Shown: piece after piece, positions 51,288-59,138 of the stretch | Layout: every line of letters starts with the position of its first letter | Numbering within the stretch: the first letter of the stretch is position 1 | Assembly (NCBI RefSeq): GCF_000421765.1 | Contig: NZ_ATXQ01000004.1 | Span: forward strand, 186,001-250,000 | DNA: 64,000 nt | Direction of reading: 5' to 3' | DNA from: Denitrificimonas caeni DSM 24390 | GTDB taxonomy: Bacteria > Pseudomonadota > Gammaproteobacteria > Pseudomonadales > Pseudomonadaceae | The notes under the pieces: generated by a model | What the model saw: only the letters and a program-made list of their open reading frames with translations | Database searches by the model: none | What the model was told of the DNA's origin: nothing | Program-made: the position numbers and the translations under genes

Positions 51288-52205
51288 TTAGCTTGCTGGA
51301 GTTTTACTGATCTGCTGCGCCACTTGCAGTAATTGCTCGCGCATCCAGCGGTTAGCTGGATCTTGGTCGGCACTGGTGTGCCAAAACAGGTGGCTTTCAA
51401 TCGGTGCGATGCCGGCAATCGGCAGTTCCACGCTGTGTAAATTATAGTGAGCAACAAAGCGCGCCGGTGCGGTGATGGTTAAGTCGGTGTTTTGCAAAAC
51501 CGTTTGCGCCATCAGGTAATGCTGCGAGCGTAAAACAATATTGCGCTGTAAGCCCATCTTGCCTAAAGCTAAGTCGACCGGACCCAAACCGCTGCGACGT
51601 GATGAAATATGGATATGTTGGGTTGCAAGGTACTGCTCAAGGCTGATTTTCTTGTGACTGGCCAGCGGATGACCTTTGCGCATCGCGCAGACATAGCGGT
51701 CTTCTAATAACTTCGTGTGCAGCAGTTGTGGGTCGCTATTGAGGGGTACATCAATGGCAAAGTCTAAATGACCAGCGGCCAGCTCTTTCGCTGTTTCGCG
51801 GCGGCGTGCCAGTAAGCTCTCGATGCGTACATTGGGCGCGAGCTTATGCAAGCGCTGAAATGTGGCAGGTAATAAAGTGTCTTCCGAGAGGTCGGTCATG
51901 CTCAAACGAAAGGTTTTATGAGCATTGGCTGGATCAAACACGCGACTGTCATGTACTGAGCCGCGCAACAACTGTAGTGCGCTGCGTACTGGGGTAATAA
52001 TATTTTGTGCCAATGGTGTTGGCAGCATGCCATGCGCGGTGCGCACAAACAGCGGGTCGTTAAAGGTGTCACGCAGCCTGGCTAAAGCGTTTGATGTAGC
52101 AGGCTGCGTGATGCCAAGTATTTGCCCTGCGCGGGTTAGGTTGCCTTCGGTGTAAATGGCGTCAAAGACAATGAATAAATTGAGATCAATGTTCGATAAG
52201 TTCAT
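51288..52205 (-). CDS. LysR-family transcription regulator
   Basis: 305 residues. N-terminal winged helix with IDLNLFIVFDAIYTEGNLTRAGQILGITQPATSNALARLRDTFNDPLFVRT, then a substrate-binding domain (from about residue 90). The form resembles the NodD-type subgroup. The target is unknown; the genes nearby (ppnP, hydrolase, dehydrogenase) are candidates. No effector can be named. Confidence 0.9.
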   Translation of the reverse strand: MNLSNIDLNLFIVFDAIYTEGNLTRAGQILGITQPATSNALARLRDTFNDPLFVRTAHGMLPTPLAQNIITPVRSALQLLRGSVHDSRVFDPANAHKTFRLSMTDLSEDTLLPATFQRLHKLAPNVRIESLLARRRETAKELAAGHLDFAIDVPLNSDPQLLHTKLLEDRYVCAMRKGHPLASHKKISLEQYLATQHIHISSRRSGLGPVDLALGKMGLQRNIVLRSQHYLMAQTVLQNTDLTITAPARFVAHYNLHSVELPIAGIAPIESHLFWHTSADQDPANRWMREQLLQVAQQISKTPAS

Positions 52206-52272
52206 TTTTATTCCAAAACAACCAAGGTTGCGAGTAGGGCATAGGTGTTACTGTGTAGTGCGTTGTAGAGAC

Positions 52273-52554
52273 TTAGCAGTACTCACATAAGTACGCGGTA
52301 TCACCGCTGAGCTTAATTAAAAAGCTGCTGTTTGCGCCTACGCTGAACTGCTCGCCGGCAGCTACCGTTTGCCAGTCGCTGCTGTCGCTGAGTTTTACCG
52401 CAGCGCTACCACTGATAATATGCATCACTTCAGCACTTGCTGTGCTAAAAGTGTATTCGCCGGCTGTCATCACACCGACACTGGCAGGGCCTGCGCTAGC
52501 GGTGAAACTGATAGATTTTACTGTGCCATTAAAGTATTCGTTAACGGTGAGCAT
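52273..52554 (-). CDS. ppnP: Pyrimidine/purine nucleoside phosphorylase PpnP
   Basis: 93 residues, a one-domain cupin (formerly DUF1255). [45 protein letters not shown] and [13 protein letters not shown] match the family. The enzyme phosphorolyses various nucleosides. It follows a 150-base divergent promoter region shared with the dehydrogenase. Confidence 0.93.
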   Translation of the reverse strand: MLTVNEYFNGTVKSISFTASAGPASVGVMTAGEYTFSTASAEVMHIISGSAAVKLSDSSDWQTVAAGEQFSVGANSSFLIKLSGDTAYLCEYC

Positions 52555-52591
52555 AGCAGGTTCTCGAAGTTAAAAAGATGGCTAGCATAAC

Positions 52592-52616
52592 CTTGTGCAC
52601 AAGAGCCGTCACGGCT
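52592..52616. promoter_or_regulatory. Palindromes in the ppnP/dehydrogenase divergent region
   Basis: CTTGTGCACAAG (52592-52603) is a perfect 12-base palindrome, directly followed by AGCCGT-C-ACGGCT (52604-52616). Either could bind a dimeric regulator. The function is not known. Confidence 0.4.
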
Positions 52617-52705
52617 TTATCAGTACTTTATAGTGCTTATCGAAGTCGTAAAGAATTGATGGCTGTAAAGACTATTCACAGTTAAACAGAACAGGAAGGT
52701 GCAGT

Positions 52706-53578
52706 ATGGCGCGTGTCGCGTTTATTGGTTTAGGGGCTATGGGTTATCCGATGGCAGGGCATTTGGCGCGCAACGGTCATGCTGTCACTGTATATAATCG
52801 TACCGCCGCGACCGCACAGCAGTGGTTGCAAGAGTATTCAGGGCGTATCGCGCAAACCCCAGCGCAAGCGGCGGCTGATGCTGAGTTTGTGATGTGCTGT
52901 GTCGGTAATGATGATGATTTGCGTGCGGTCACTCTGGCCAGTGATGGTGCATTTGCCGGGATGTCTGCGGGCAGTGTCTTTGTTGATCACACTACTGCAT
53001 CGGCGCAAGTGGCTAAGCAATTAGCTGATGAGGCCCAGCAGCGTGGTCTGGCATTTCTCGATGCGCCAGTTTCCGGTGGACAATTGGGCGCACAAAATGG
53101 TGTGTTGACCATTATGCTGGGTGGCGCAGCAGAGGTGTATGAGCGGGTTGCACCAATTCTACAAAGTTATGCGCGTATGCAGCGTTTAATGGGCGGTGTC
53201 GGTAGCGGTCAGCTAATCAAGATGGTCAATCAAATTTGCATTGGCGGTTTATTGCAGGGCTTGTCTGAGGCATTGCACTTTGCGCAAAGTGCCGGCTTAG
53301 ATGCAGAGGCGGCAATGCAGGTGATCAGTAAAGGCGCGGCGCAGTCGTGGCAGTTAGAAAACCGTTATCAAACTATGCTAGCGGGCGAATTTGATTTTGG
53401 CTTTGCTGTTGAATGGATGCGTAAAGATTTTGCCATTGTCTTCGATGAGGCGCGCCGAAATGGTGCATCGCTACCGGTCACTGCTCTGGTTGATCAGTTT
53501 TATGCCGAGGTTGAAGCGATGGGTGGCCAGCGTTGGGATACTTCGAGCTTAATTACACGTTTAAAGACCAAGCGATAA
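52706..53578 (+). CDS. Beta-hydroxyacid dehydrogenase family oxidoreductase (3-hydroxyisobutyrate dehydrogenase/GlxR-like)
   Basis: 290 residues. NAD(P) site FIGLGAMGYPMAGHLARNGH, substrate-binding DAPVSGGQLGAQNGVLTIMLGG, and catalytic K172 in GQLIKMVNQ. The family reduces or oxidises short beta-hydroxy acids such as tartronate semialdehyde or 3-hydroxyisobutyrate. The substrate cannot be fixed. The ATG follows GGAAGGTG. Confidence 0.9.
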   Translation: MARVAFIGLGAMGYPMAGHLARNGHAVTVYNRTAATAQQWLQEYSGRIAQTPAQAAADAEFVMCCVGNDDDLRAVTLASDGAFAGMSAGSVFVDHTTASAQVAKQLADEAQQRGLAFLDAPVSGGQLGAQNGVLTIMLGGAAEVYERVAPILQSYARMQRLMGGVGSGQLIKMVNQICIGGLLQGLSEALHFAQSAGLDAEAAMQVISKGAAQSWQLENRYQTMLAGEFDFGFAVEWMRKDFAIVFDEARRNGASLPVTALVDQFYAEVEAMGGQRWDTSSLITRLKTKR

Positions 53579-53589
53579 TTGGAGTTGGT

Positions 53590-53631
53590 ATGCATATCAT
53601 TAGTCTAATAAATACTCGGAAATGGCGTTGA
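53590..53631 (+). CDS. Putative 13-residue leader ORF coupled to the YkgJ-like gene
   Basis: MHIISLINTRKWR, with a good ribosome site (GGAG six bases before ATG). Its stop overlaps the start of the next gene in TGATG, and that next gene has no ribosome site of its own. This is the form of a translational coupling leader. No homology is recognised. Confidence 0.45.
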   Translation: MHIISLINTRKWR

Positions 53632-53891
53632 TGGAGTGCCGAATGGGCTGCGGCGCGTGTTGTATTGCGCCATCTATTCGTACGCCGATGCCGAATATGC
53701 CGCAGGGTAAAAAAGCCGGCGAGCGCTGTTTGAATTTAAGTGACGATAACTTATGCAAGTTATTTGGCTTGCCTGAACGGCCTGCATTTTGTGGTGTGTT
53801 CCAAGCTGAAGTCAGTGTCTGTGGTAGTAGCCAAGCCGAGGCTATTCAGTTGATTGGTTGGCTAGAGGGTGCAACTGCAGAAGCGAGTTAG
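53631..53891 (+). CDS. YkgJ-family cysteine cluster protein
   Basis: 86 residues. The start MECRMGCGACC gives C3, C7, C10, C11; further cysteines in GERCLNL, NLCKLFG and PAFCGVFQ complete the metal-binding (zinc or iron) pattern. An in-frame ATG at 53622 is open but has no ribosome site. Function unknown in the family. Confidence 0.86.
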   Translation: MECRMGCGACCIAPSIRTPMPNMPQGKKAGERCLNLSDDNLCKLFGLPERPAFCGVFQAEVSVCGSSQAEAIQLIGWLEGATAEAS

Positions 53892-53917
53892 CTGGTTTAG
53901 ACTTTTCTGGCGCTATA

Positions 53918-53952
53918 AAAAAAGGCTGCTCATTACTGGGCAGCCTTTTTTG
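53918..53952. terminator. Bidirectional terminator between YkgJ-like gene and gltA
   Basis: AAAAAAAGGCTGC (53918-53930) pairs with GCAGCCTTTTTT (53941-53952), serving both converging genes. Confidence 0.9.
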
Positions 53953-53966
53953 CAACTAGATCAGCA

Positions 53967-55250
53967 TTAACGCTTGTCTAGCGGCGAGTAGTCGCGTTTG
54001 TCATAGCCGGTATACAGCTGACGTGGGCGGCTGATTTTGTATGGGCTAGACAGCATCTCAGTCCAATGTGAGATCCAGCCAACAGTACGTGACATAGCAA
54101 AAATCACTGTAAACATGCTGGTTGGGATGCCGACTGCTTTCAGGATAATGCCTGAGTAGAAGTCAACGTTTGGATAGAGGTTACGCTCTTTGAAGTACGG
54201 ATCGTTCAGGGCGTACTCTTCTAGCTTCATCGCAAGATCAAGCTTAGGATCGTTAACGCCTAGCTCGGCCAGCACTTCGTCACAGGTTTGTTTCATGACT
54301 TGTGCGCGAGGGTCGAAGTTTTTGTAAACGCGGTGACCAAAGCCCATCAGTTTGAATGGGTCATTTTTGTCTTTTGCTTTTGCAATAAACTTCTCGATGT
54401 TTGACGCATCGCCGATTTCATCAAGCATGGTCAATACAGCTTCGTTAGCGCCACCGTGCGCAGGGCCCCAAAGTGCAGCAATACCTGAAGCGATACATGC
54501 AAATGGGTTAGCACCAGTAGAGCCTGCTAAACGCACAGTAGACGTTGAAGCGTTTTGCTCGTGGTCAGCATGCAGGATGAAAATACGATCCATTGCTTTA
54601 ATCAGAGCAGGGCTGAAACGTTTGGTTTCTGCAGGCGTGTTGAACATCATGTGCAAGAAATTCTCTGAGTAGCAGAGGTCGTTGCGTGGATACATGATGG
54701 GCTGGCCAATCGAATACTTGTACGCCATGGCGGCGATGGTTGGCATTTTTGCAATTAAGCGGTGTGCAGAGATTTCACGGTGCTTTGGGTTATTGTTATC
54801 CAAAGAGTCGTGATAAAAAGCAGACAGTGCACCAACAATACCGCACATTATGGCCATAGGGTGAGCGTCGCGACGGAAGCCATTTAAGAAAGACTTCAAC
54901 TGCTCGTTAACCATGGTGTGTTTACTGATGGTGTCGACGAATTTTTTCTTTTGCTCAGCATTTGGTAACTCGCCATTGAGCAATAAGTAGCAGGTTTCCA
55001 GGTAGTCGGATTTTTCTGCTAATTGCTCAATTGGGTAACCACGGTGCAACAAAATGCCTTTATCACCGTCAATATAGGTGATTTTTGACTCGCATGCTGC
55101 TGTTGACATGAAACCAGGGTCGTAAGTGAAATGACCGCTAGAAATAAGATCGCGTACATCAATTACATCAGGACCAATAGTACCGGTCAGGACAGGCAGG
55201 TCTACGGGGGCTAAGCCCTCGATGATTAACTGCGCTTTTTTGTCAGCCAT
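53967..55250 (-). CDS. gltA: Citrate synthase (type II, hexameric)
   Basis: 427 residues that condense oxaloacetate and acetyl-CoA. Catalytic segments: [26 protein letters not shown] and the late Asp region ([10 protein letters not shown]). Length and the N-terminal beta domain ([13 protein letters not shown]) match the NADH-regulated gammaproteobacterial enzyme. The ATG has AGGAGG upstream. Confidence 0.97.
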   Translation of the reverse strand: MADKKAQLIIEGLAPVDLPVLTGTIGPDVIDVRDLISSGHFTYDPGFMSTAACESKITYIDGDKGILLHRGYPIEQLAEKSDYLETCYLLLNGELPNAEQKKKFVDTISKHTMVNEQLKSFLNGFRRDAHPMAIMCGIVGALSAFYHDSLDNNNPKHREISAHRLIAKMPTIAAMAYKYSIGQPIMYPRNDLCYSENFLHMMFNTPAETKRFSPALIKAMDRIFILHADHEQNASTSTVRLAGSTGANPFACIASGIAALWGPAHGGANEAVLTMLDEIGDASNIEKFIAKAKDKNDPFKLMGFGHRVYKNFDPRAQVMKQTCDEVLAELGVNDPKLDLAMKLEEYALNDPYFKERNLYPNVDFYSGIILKAVGIPTSMFTVIFAMSRTVGWISHWTEMLSSPYKISRPRQLYTGYDKRDYSPLDKR

Positions 55251-55306
55251 TGTGGCCTCCTAGTTATGCTTGGAATCATCACGGCCCCCCACGCAGGGCC
55301 CGCGAT

Positions 55307-55334
55307 ATAATAGTGAGATAAACTCGAATGTCAA
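55307..55334 (-). promoter_or_regulatory. gltA sigma-70 promoter
   Basis: Minus strand TTGACA (55334-55329), 16-base spacer, TATTAT (55312-55307). The start would be near 55300 and leave about 50 bases of leader. Confidence 0.75.
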
Positions 55335-55469
55335 TTTGAACTGTTCGTCAGTATAACCTGCTCGGGGGTATAACTTGCAGACGATTTATCTCGATACAAA
55401 AATTTACGTACAGATATTTACGCTTTTTGTCAAAGGCTGGCAATGCGCATTTAGGCGAATGCTTTTGCG

Positions 55470-55499
55470 TTGTCATTATGCTGTTTTTTGCACTATACT
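55470..55499 (+). promoter_or_regulatory. sdhC sigma-70 promoter
   Basis: TTGTCA (55470-55475), 18-base spacer, TATACT (55494-55499). The start near 55506 leaves a leader of about 125 bases. Confidence 0.75.
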
Positions 55500-55505
55500 C
55501 GGTAG

Positions 55506-55630
55506 CTGACCGGCAGTGGCTTTTGCCTATAAGCTGGCGGTCGTCACTCCGATGGTGACGGGTACTTCTTTGCAAGTGCCTTCCCGACAACTCGCCCTGC
55601 AGTTTAGGGCTCTCTAAGTGTGAATACGCC
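55506..55630 (+). promoter_or_regulatory. Structured 5' leader of sdhC
   Basis: Four possible hairpins: GACCGGCAG/CTGGCGGTC with one mismatch (55508-55542), GTCAC/GTGAC (55543-55559), GGTACTT/AAGTGCC with one G-T pair (55561-55580), and GCCCT/AGGGC (55594-55610). No Shine-Dalgarno precedes the GTG start of sdhC, so structure or a small RNA may control translation. It is not a known class to me. Confidence 0.5.
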
Positions 55631-56005
55631 GTGAATAGCCAACGACCTGTAAACCTAGATCTTAGGACTATAAAACTCCCAATCACTGCCTACTCTTCCA
55701 TTCTGCACCGGATTTCAGGTGTTATCCTGTTTTTTGGTATCGCAGTGCTGTTATATGGACTCGACAAATCTCTTGCCTCAGAGCAGGGTTTTGCAGAGGT
55801 TAAAGAGTGTTTAGCCAGCCCGCTGGCGAAATTCGTAGTTTGGGGTCTTCTCTCTGGACTTATGTACCATCTCACAGCTGGCATCCGCCACTTGATCATG
55901 GACTTAGGCATCGGCGAAACGCTGGAAGGCGGAAAGCTGGGTGCTAAAATTGTCTTTATTGTTTCAGCCATTCTGATTGTATTGACAGGAGTCTGGATAT
56001 GGTAA
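55631..56005 (+). CDS. sdhC: Succinate dehydrogenase cytochrome b556 subunit
   Basis: 124 residues with three membrane helices. RPVNLDLRTIKLPITAYSSILHRISGVILF is the SdhC signature (Ser and Arg at the quinone site); HLTAGIRHLIMD holds the heme His. The start is GTG, without visible ribosome site. It overlaps sdhD by seven bases. Confidence 0.95.
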   Translation: MNSQRPVNLDLRTIKLPITAYSSILHRISGVILFFGIAVLLYGLDKSLASEQGFAEVKECLASPLAKFVVWGLLSGLMYHLTAGIRHLIMDLGIGETLEGGKLGAKIVFIVSAILIVLTGVWIW

Positions 56006-56367
56006 CTAACGTAACTAACTTCTCTCGATCTGGTCTGTTTGACTGGATGGCTCAGCGAGTCTCCGCTGTAGTATTAGCAGCTTATGCCTTGTTTCTTTTG
56101 GGCTATGCAGTTGCTAATCCAGATATGAGTTATGCCCAGTGGCATGGCCTGTTTGCTAACAGCTGGATGCGTATCTTTAGTTTGATGAGTCTAGTTGCCC
56201 TGAGCGCACACGCTTGGATTGGCCTTTGGACCATCACTACTGACTACTTAACGCCGATGTCTCTGGGTAGCTGGGCAACAGGTGTACGATTTTTAGTTCA
56301 AGCGCTGTGCGGCATGATTATGTTCGTACTGTTCGTTTGGGGCATACAGATATTGTGGGGAAATTGA
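55999..56367 (+). CDS. sdhD: Succinate dehydrogenase membrane anchor subunit
   Basis: 122 residues with three membrane helices. GLFDWMAQRVSAVVLAAYALFLL and SLVALSAHAWIGLWTITTDYL (heme-ligand His and quinone-site Tyr/Asp) mark SdhD. It ends three bases before sdhA. Confidence 0.95.
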   Translation: MVTNVTNFSRSGLFDWMAQRVSAVVLAAYALFLLGYAVANPDMSYAQWHGLFANSWMRIFSLMSLVALSAHAWIGLWTITTDYLTPMSLGSWATGVRFLVQALCGMIMFVLFVWGIQILWGN

Positions 56368-56370
56368 TCC

Positions 56371-58161
56371 ATGGCCAGTATTCGTACCATTTCATATGAT
56401 GCCATTATTATTGGCGGCGGCGGCGCAGGTATGCGTGCGTCACTGCAGCTAGCGCAAGGTGGGCATAAAACAGCCGTAGTAACTAAAGTGTTTCCTACGC
56501 GCTCGCACACTGTTTCTGCACAAGGTGGTATCACCTGTGCAATTGCATCAGATGACCCGAATGATGATTGGCGCTGGCACATGTACGATACCGTTAAAGG
56601 TTCCGACTATATCGGTGACCAAGACGCTATCGAATACATGTGTTCAGTCGGCCCTGAAGCGGTCTACGAGTTAGAGCACATGGGCTTACCGTTCTCACGT
56701 ACTGAGACCGGTCGCATTTATCAGCGTCCATTCGGTGGACAGTCGAAAGACTACGGTAAAGGCGGTCAAGCTGCTCGTACCTGTGCTGCCGCTGACCGTA
56801 CTGGTCACGCCTTGTTGCACACTTTGTACCAAGCAAACTTAAAGCACGGCACCTCATTCTTGAATGAGTGGTACGCAGTTGACTTGGTTAAAAACCAAGA
56901 TGGCGCTGTTGTTGGTGTTGTTGCGATCTGTATTGAAACCGGTGAAGTCGTTCATATCCGTTCTAAAGCGGTTGTTTTAGCAACCGGTGGTGCAGGCCGT
57001 ATCTTCGCCTCAACCACTAACGCACTGATTAACACTGGTGACGGTGTTGGTATGGCGTTGCGTGCTGGTGTTCCAGTGCAAGATATGGAAATGTGGCAGT
57101 TCCACCCAACCGGTATTGCCGGCGCGGGTACCTTGGTAACTGAAGGTTGTCGTGGTGAAGGTGGTTACTTGATCAACAAGCATGGCGAGCGTTTCATGGA
57201 GCGTTATGCGCCCAATGCTAAAGACCTTGCTGGCCGTGACGTGGTTGCGCGCTCGATGGTTAAAGAAATTCTTGCTGGTAACGGCTGTGGCCCGAATGGC
57301 GACCACGTATTGCTGAAACTTGATCACCTCGGTGAAGAAGTTCTGCACAGCCGCCTGCCTGGTATTTGTGAGCTGTCAATTACCTTTGCTCACGTTGACC
57401 CAGTGGTTGCGCCGATTCCTGTTGTACCAACTTGCCACTACATGATGGGTGGTATCGCCACTAACATTCATGGTCAAGCAATTGCTCAGGATGCAAACGG
57501 TGTTGATCACATCGTTGAAGGTTTGTTCGCCGTCGGTGAAGTCAGTTCGGTATCTGTGCACGGTGCTAACCGTTTGGGCGGTAACTCACTGCTTGACTTG
57601 GTTGTCTTTGGTCGTGCAGCAGGTATTCACCTTGAGAAGAGCTTGCGTGAAGGCGTTGATACACGCGCTGCAAGTGAAAGTGATATCGAAGGCTCAATGG
57701 CACGCTTGTCTGCATTGAATGAGCGTACTTCCGGTGAAGATGTTGCTCCGCTGCGTAAAGAACTACAGAACTGCATGCAGAACTACTTCGGTGTATTCCG
57801 TACTGGTGAATACATGCAAAAAGGTATTGCCGAGCTGGCGCAAATGCGTGAGCGCGTAGAAAACGTGAAAATTAAAGACAAGAGCAATGCTTTCAATACT
57901 GCACGTATTGAAGCGCTTGAGTTGCAAAACTTGTTTGAAGTGGCTGAAGCGACTGCAATTGCTGCCGAGGCTCGTACTGAGTCGCGTGGTGCGCATGCGC
58001 GTGAAGACTACGAAAGTCGTGATGACGAAAACTGGTTATGCCATAGCATGTACTTCCCTGGGGAAAAACGTGTTGGCAAGCGCGCAGTAAACTTTTCGAT
58101 TTCGTCAGCGCTTAGTCCAACAGAAATTGAGCAATTTAAACCTCAAGAACGTAAATATTAA
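56371..58161 (+). CDS. sdhA: Succinate dehydrogenase flavoprotein subunit
   Basis: 596 residues. FAD-binding GGGGAGMRA, the covalent-FAD histidine H46 in [10 protein letters not shown], and active-site [18 protein letters not shown] and [19 protein letters not shown]. It oxidises succinate to fumarate at the membrane face. The ATG has GGGGAAA upstream. Confidence 0.97.
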   Translation: MASIRTISYDAIIIGGGGAGMRASLQLAQGGHKTAVVTKVFPTRSHTVSAQGGITCAIASDDPNDDWRWHMYDTVKGSDYIGDQDAIEYMCSVGPEAVYELEHMGLPFSRTETGRIYQRPFGGQSKDYGKGGQAARTCAAADRTGHALLHTLYQANLKHGTSFLNEWYAVDLVKNQDGAVVGVVAICIETGEVVHIRSKAVVLATGGAGRIFASTTNALINTGDGVGMALRAGVPVQDMEMWQFHPTGIAGAGTLVTEGCRGEGGYLINKHGERFMERYAPNAKDLAGRDVVARSMVKEILAGNGCGPNGDHVLLKLDHLGEEVLHSRLPGICELSITFAHVDPVVAPIPVVPTCHYMMGGIATNIHGQAIAQDANGVDHIVEGLFAVGEVSSVSVHGANRLGGNSLLDLVVFGRAAGIHLEKSLREGVDTRAASESDIEGSMARLSALNERTSGEDVAPLRKELQNCMQNYFGVFRTGEYMQKGIAELAQMRERVENVKIKDKSNAFNTARIEALELQNLFEVAEATAIAAEARTESRGAHAREDYESRDDENWLCHSMYFPGEKRVGKRAVNFSISSALSPTEIEQFKPQERKY

Positions 58162-58172
58162 GGGTTATCACG

Positions 58173-58892
58173 ATGACGTTGCCTAAAATATTGCAAGTAA
58201 GTGTTTACCGCTACAATCCAGAGGTGAACTCTGCACCGTTCATGCAAGACTTCAATGTAGAAATTGATGGCAAAGACATGATGGTGCTGGACGTTCTAGC
58301 TCTGATTAAAGAGCAGGATGAAAGCTTATCTTATCGTCGTTCATGCCGTGAAGGCGTGTGCGGGTCGGATGGCATGAACATCTCGGGTAAAAACGGCTTA
58401 GCTTGCATCACGCCACTGTCGAGTGTGGTTAAAAATGGCAAATTGGTAGTGCGTCCATTACCTGGTTTGCCAATTATTCGTGACCTCGCGGTTGATATGA
58501 GCATCTTCTATAAGCAGTACGAGAAAGTGCAGCCGTATTTACAGAACGATAGCCCAACACCGGGCATGGAACGTTTGCAGTCGCCAGCTGATCGTGAAAA
58601 ATTAGATGGTTTGTACGAATGTATTTTGTGCGCATGCTGTTCAACTGGCTGCCCATCGTTCTGGTGGAACCCTGACAAGTTCTTAGGCCCTGCAGCTTTA
58701 CTGCAAGCCTATCGTTTCTTGGCAGATACGCGTGATACCAAGACAGAAGAGCGCTTATCGCGCCTTGATGATCCGTTCAGCGTGTTCCGTTGCCACAATA
58801 TTATGAACTGTGTCAACGTGTGCCCGAAAGGCCTCAACCCTACCCGGGCGATTGGTCATATTCGCAGCATGTTGCTACAAAGCGGTACTTAA
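58173..58892 (+). CDS. sdhB: Succinate dehydrogenase iron-sulfur subunit
   Basis: 239 residues. [2Fe-2S] ligands in SCREGVCGSDGMNI and LAC, [4Fe-4S] in CILCACCSTGC, [3Fe-4S] in CHNIMNCVNVCPKG. It passes electrons from FAD to quinone. A hairpin follows its stop. Confidence 0.97.
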   Translation: MTLPKILQVSVYRYNPEVNSAPFMQDFNVEIDGKDMMVLDVLALIKEQDESLSYRRSCREGVCGSDGMNISGKNGLACITPLSSVVKNGKLVVRPLPGLPIIRDLAVDMSIFYKQYEKVQPYLQNDSPTPGMERLQSPADREKLDGLYECILCACCSTGCPSFWWNPDKFLGPAALLQAYRFLADTRDTKTEERLSRLDDPFSVFRCHNIMNCVNVCPKGLNPTRAIGHIRSMLLQSGT

Positions 58893-58922
58893 TTTACTGC
58901 AGTTATCTGTAGTAAATCATTG

Positions 58923-58958
58923 AGCCACTCGCCTGAGTACCTTCAGGTGAGTGGCTTT
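58923..58958 (+). terminator. Hairpin between sdhB and sucA
   Basis: A 14-base stem AGCCACTCGCCTGA (58923-58936) / TCAGGTGAGTGGCT (58943-58956), one G-T pair, followed by only TTTAAA. Probably a partial terminator that divides sdh from suc. Confidence 0.7.
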
Positions 58959-59017
58959 AAACGAAAAATTGCTTACAAGGCTTTTTTTCAAAACGCAATT
59001 GACGACCAGCAGGGGCA

Positions 59018-59138
59018 TCCGGGCTGGTGCCCGGACTATCTGCGGGAATCTGAGTGGCTTTATCCAAGTCGCTGTTTATGACTTAAAGCCGTTAAGTTTC
59101 CATGCCGGTAGCGTCCCCCTTATCAAGGGTGACCTAGC
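59018..59138 (+). promoter_or_regulatory. Structured leader of sucA, candidate sucA-II-type RNA
   Basis: Hairpin TCCGGGC/GCCCGGA with loop TGGT (59018-59035); long stem GGCTTT...AAGTC / GACTT-AAAGCC (59056-59090); and CCCTT/AAGGG (59117-59129), whose 3' arm is the ribosome site AAGGGTGA of sucA. Sequestration of the ribosome site implies control of translation. A sucA-II RNA motif is known upstream of sucA in pseudomonads; identity here is not verified. Confidence 0.5.

Noticed and set aside
55516-55617. 33-codon GTG ORF in the sdhC leader
   Set aside because: No ribosome site; the region is better explained by hairpins. It would be reconsidered if conserved in relatives.
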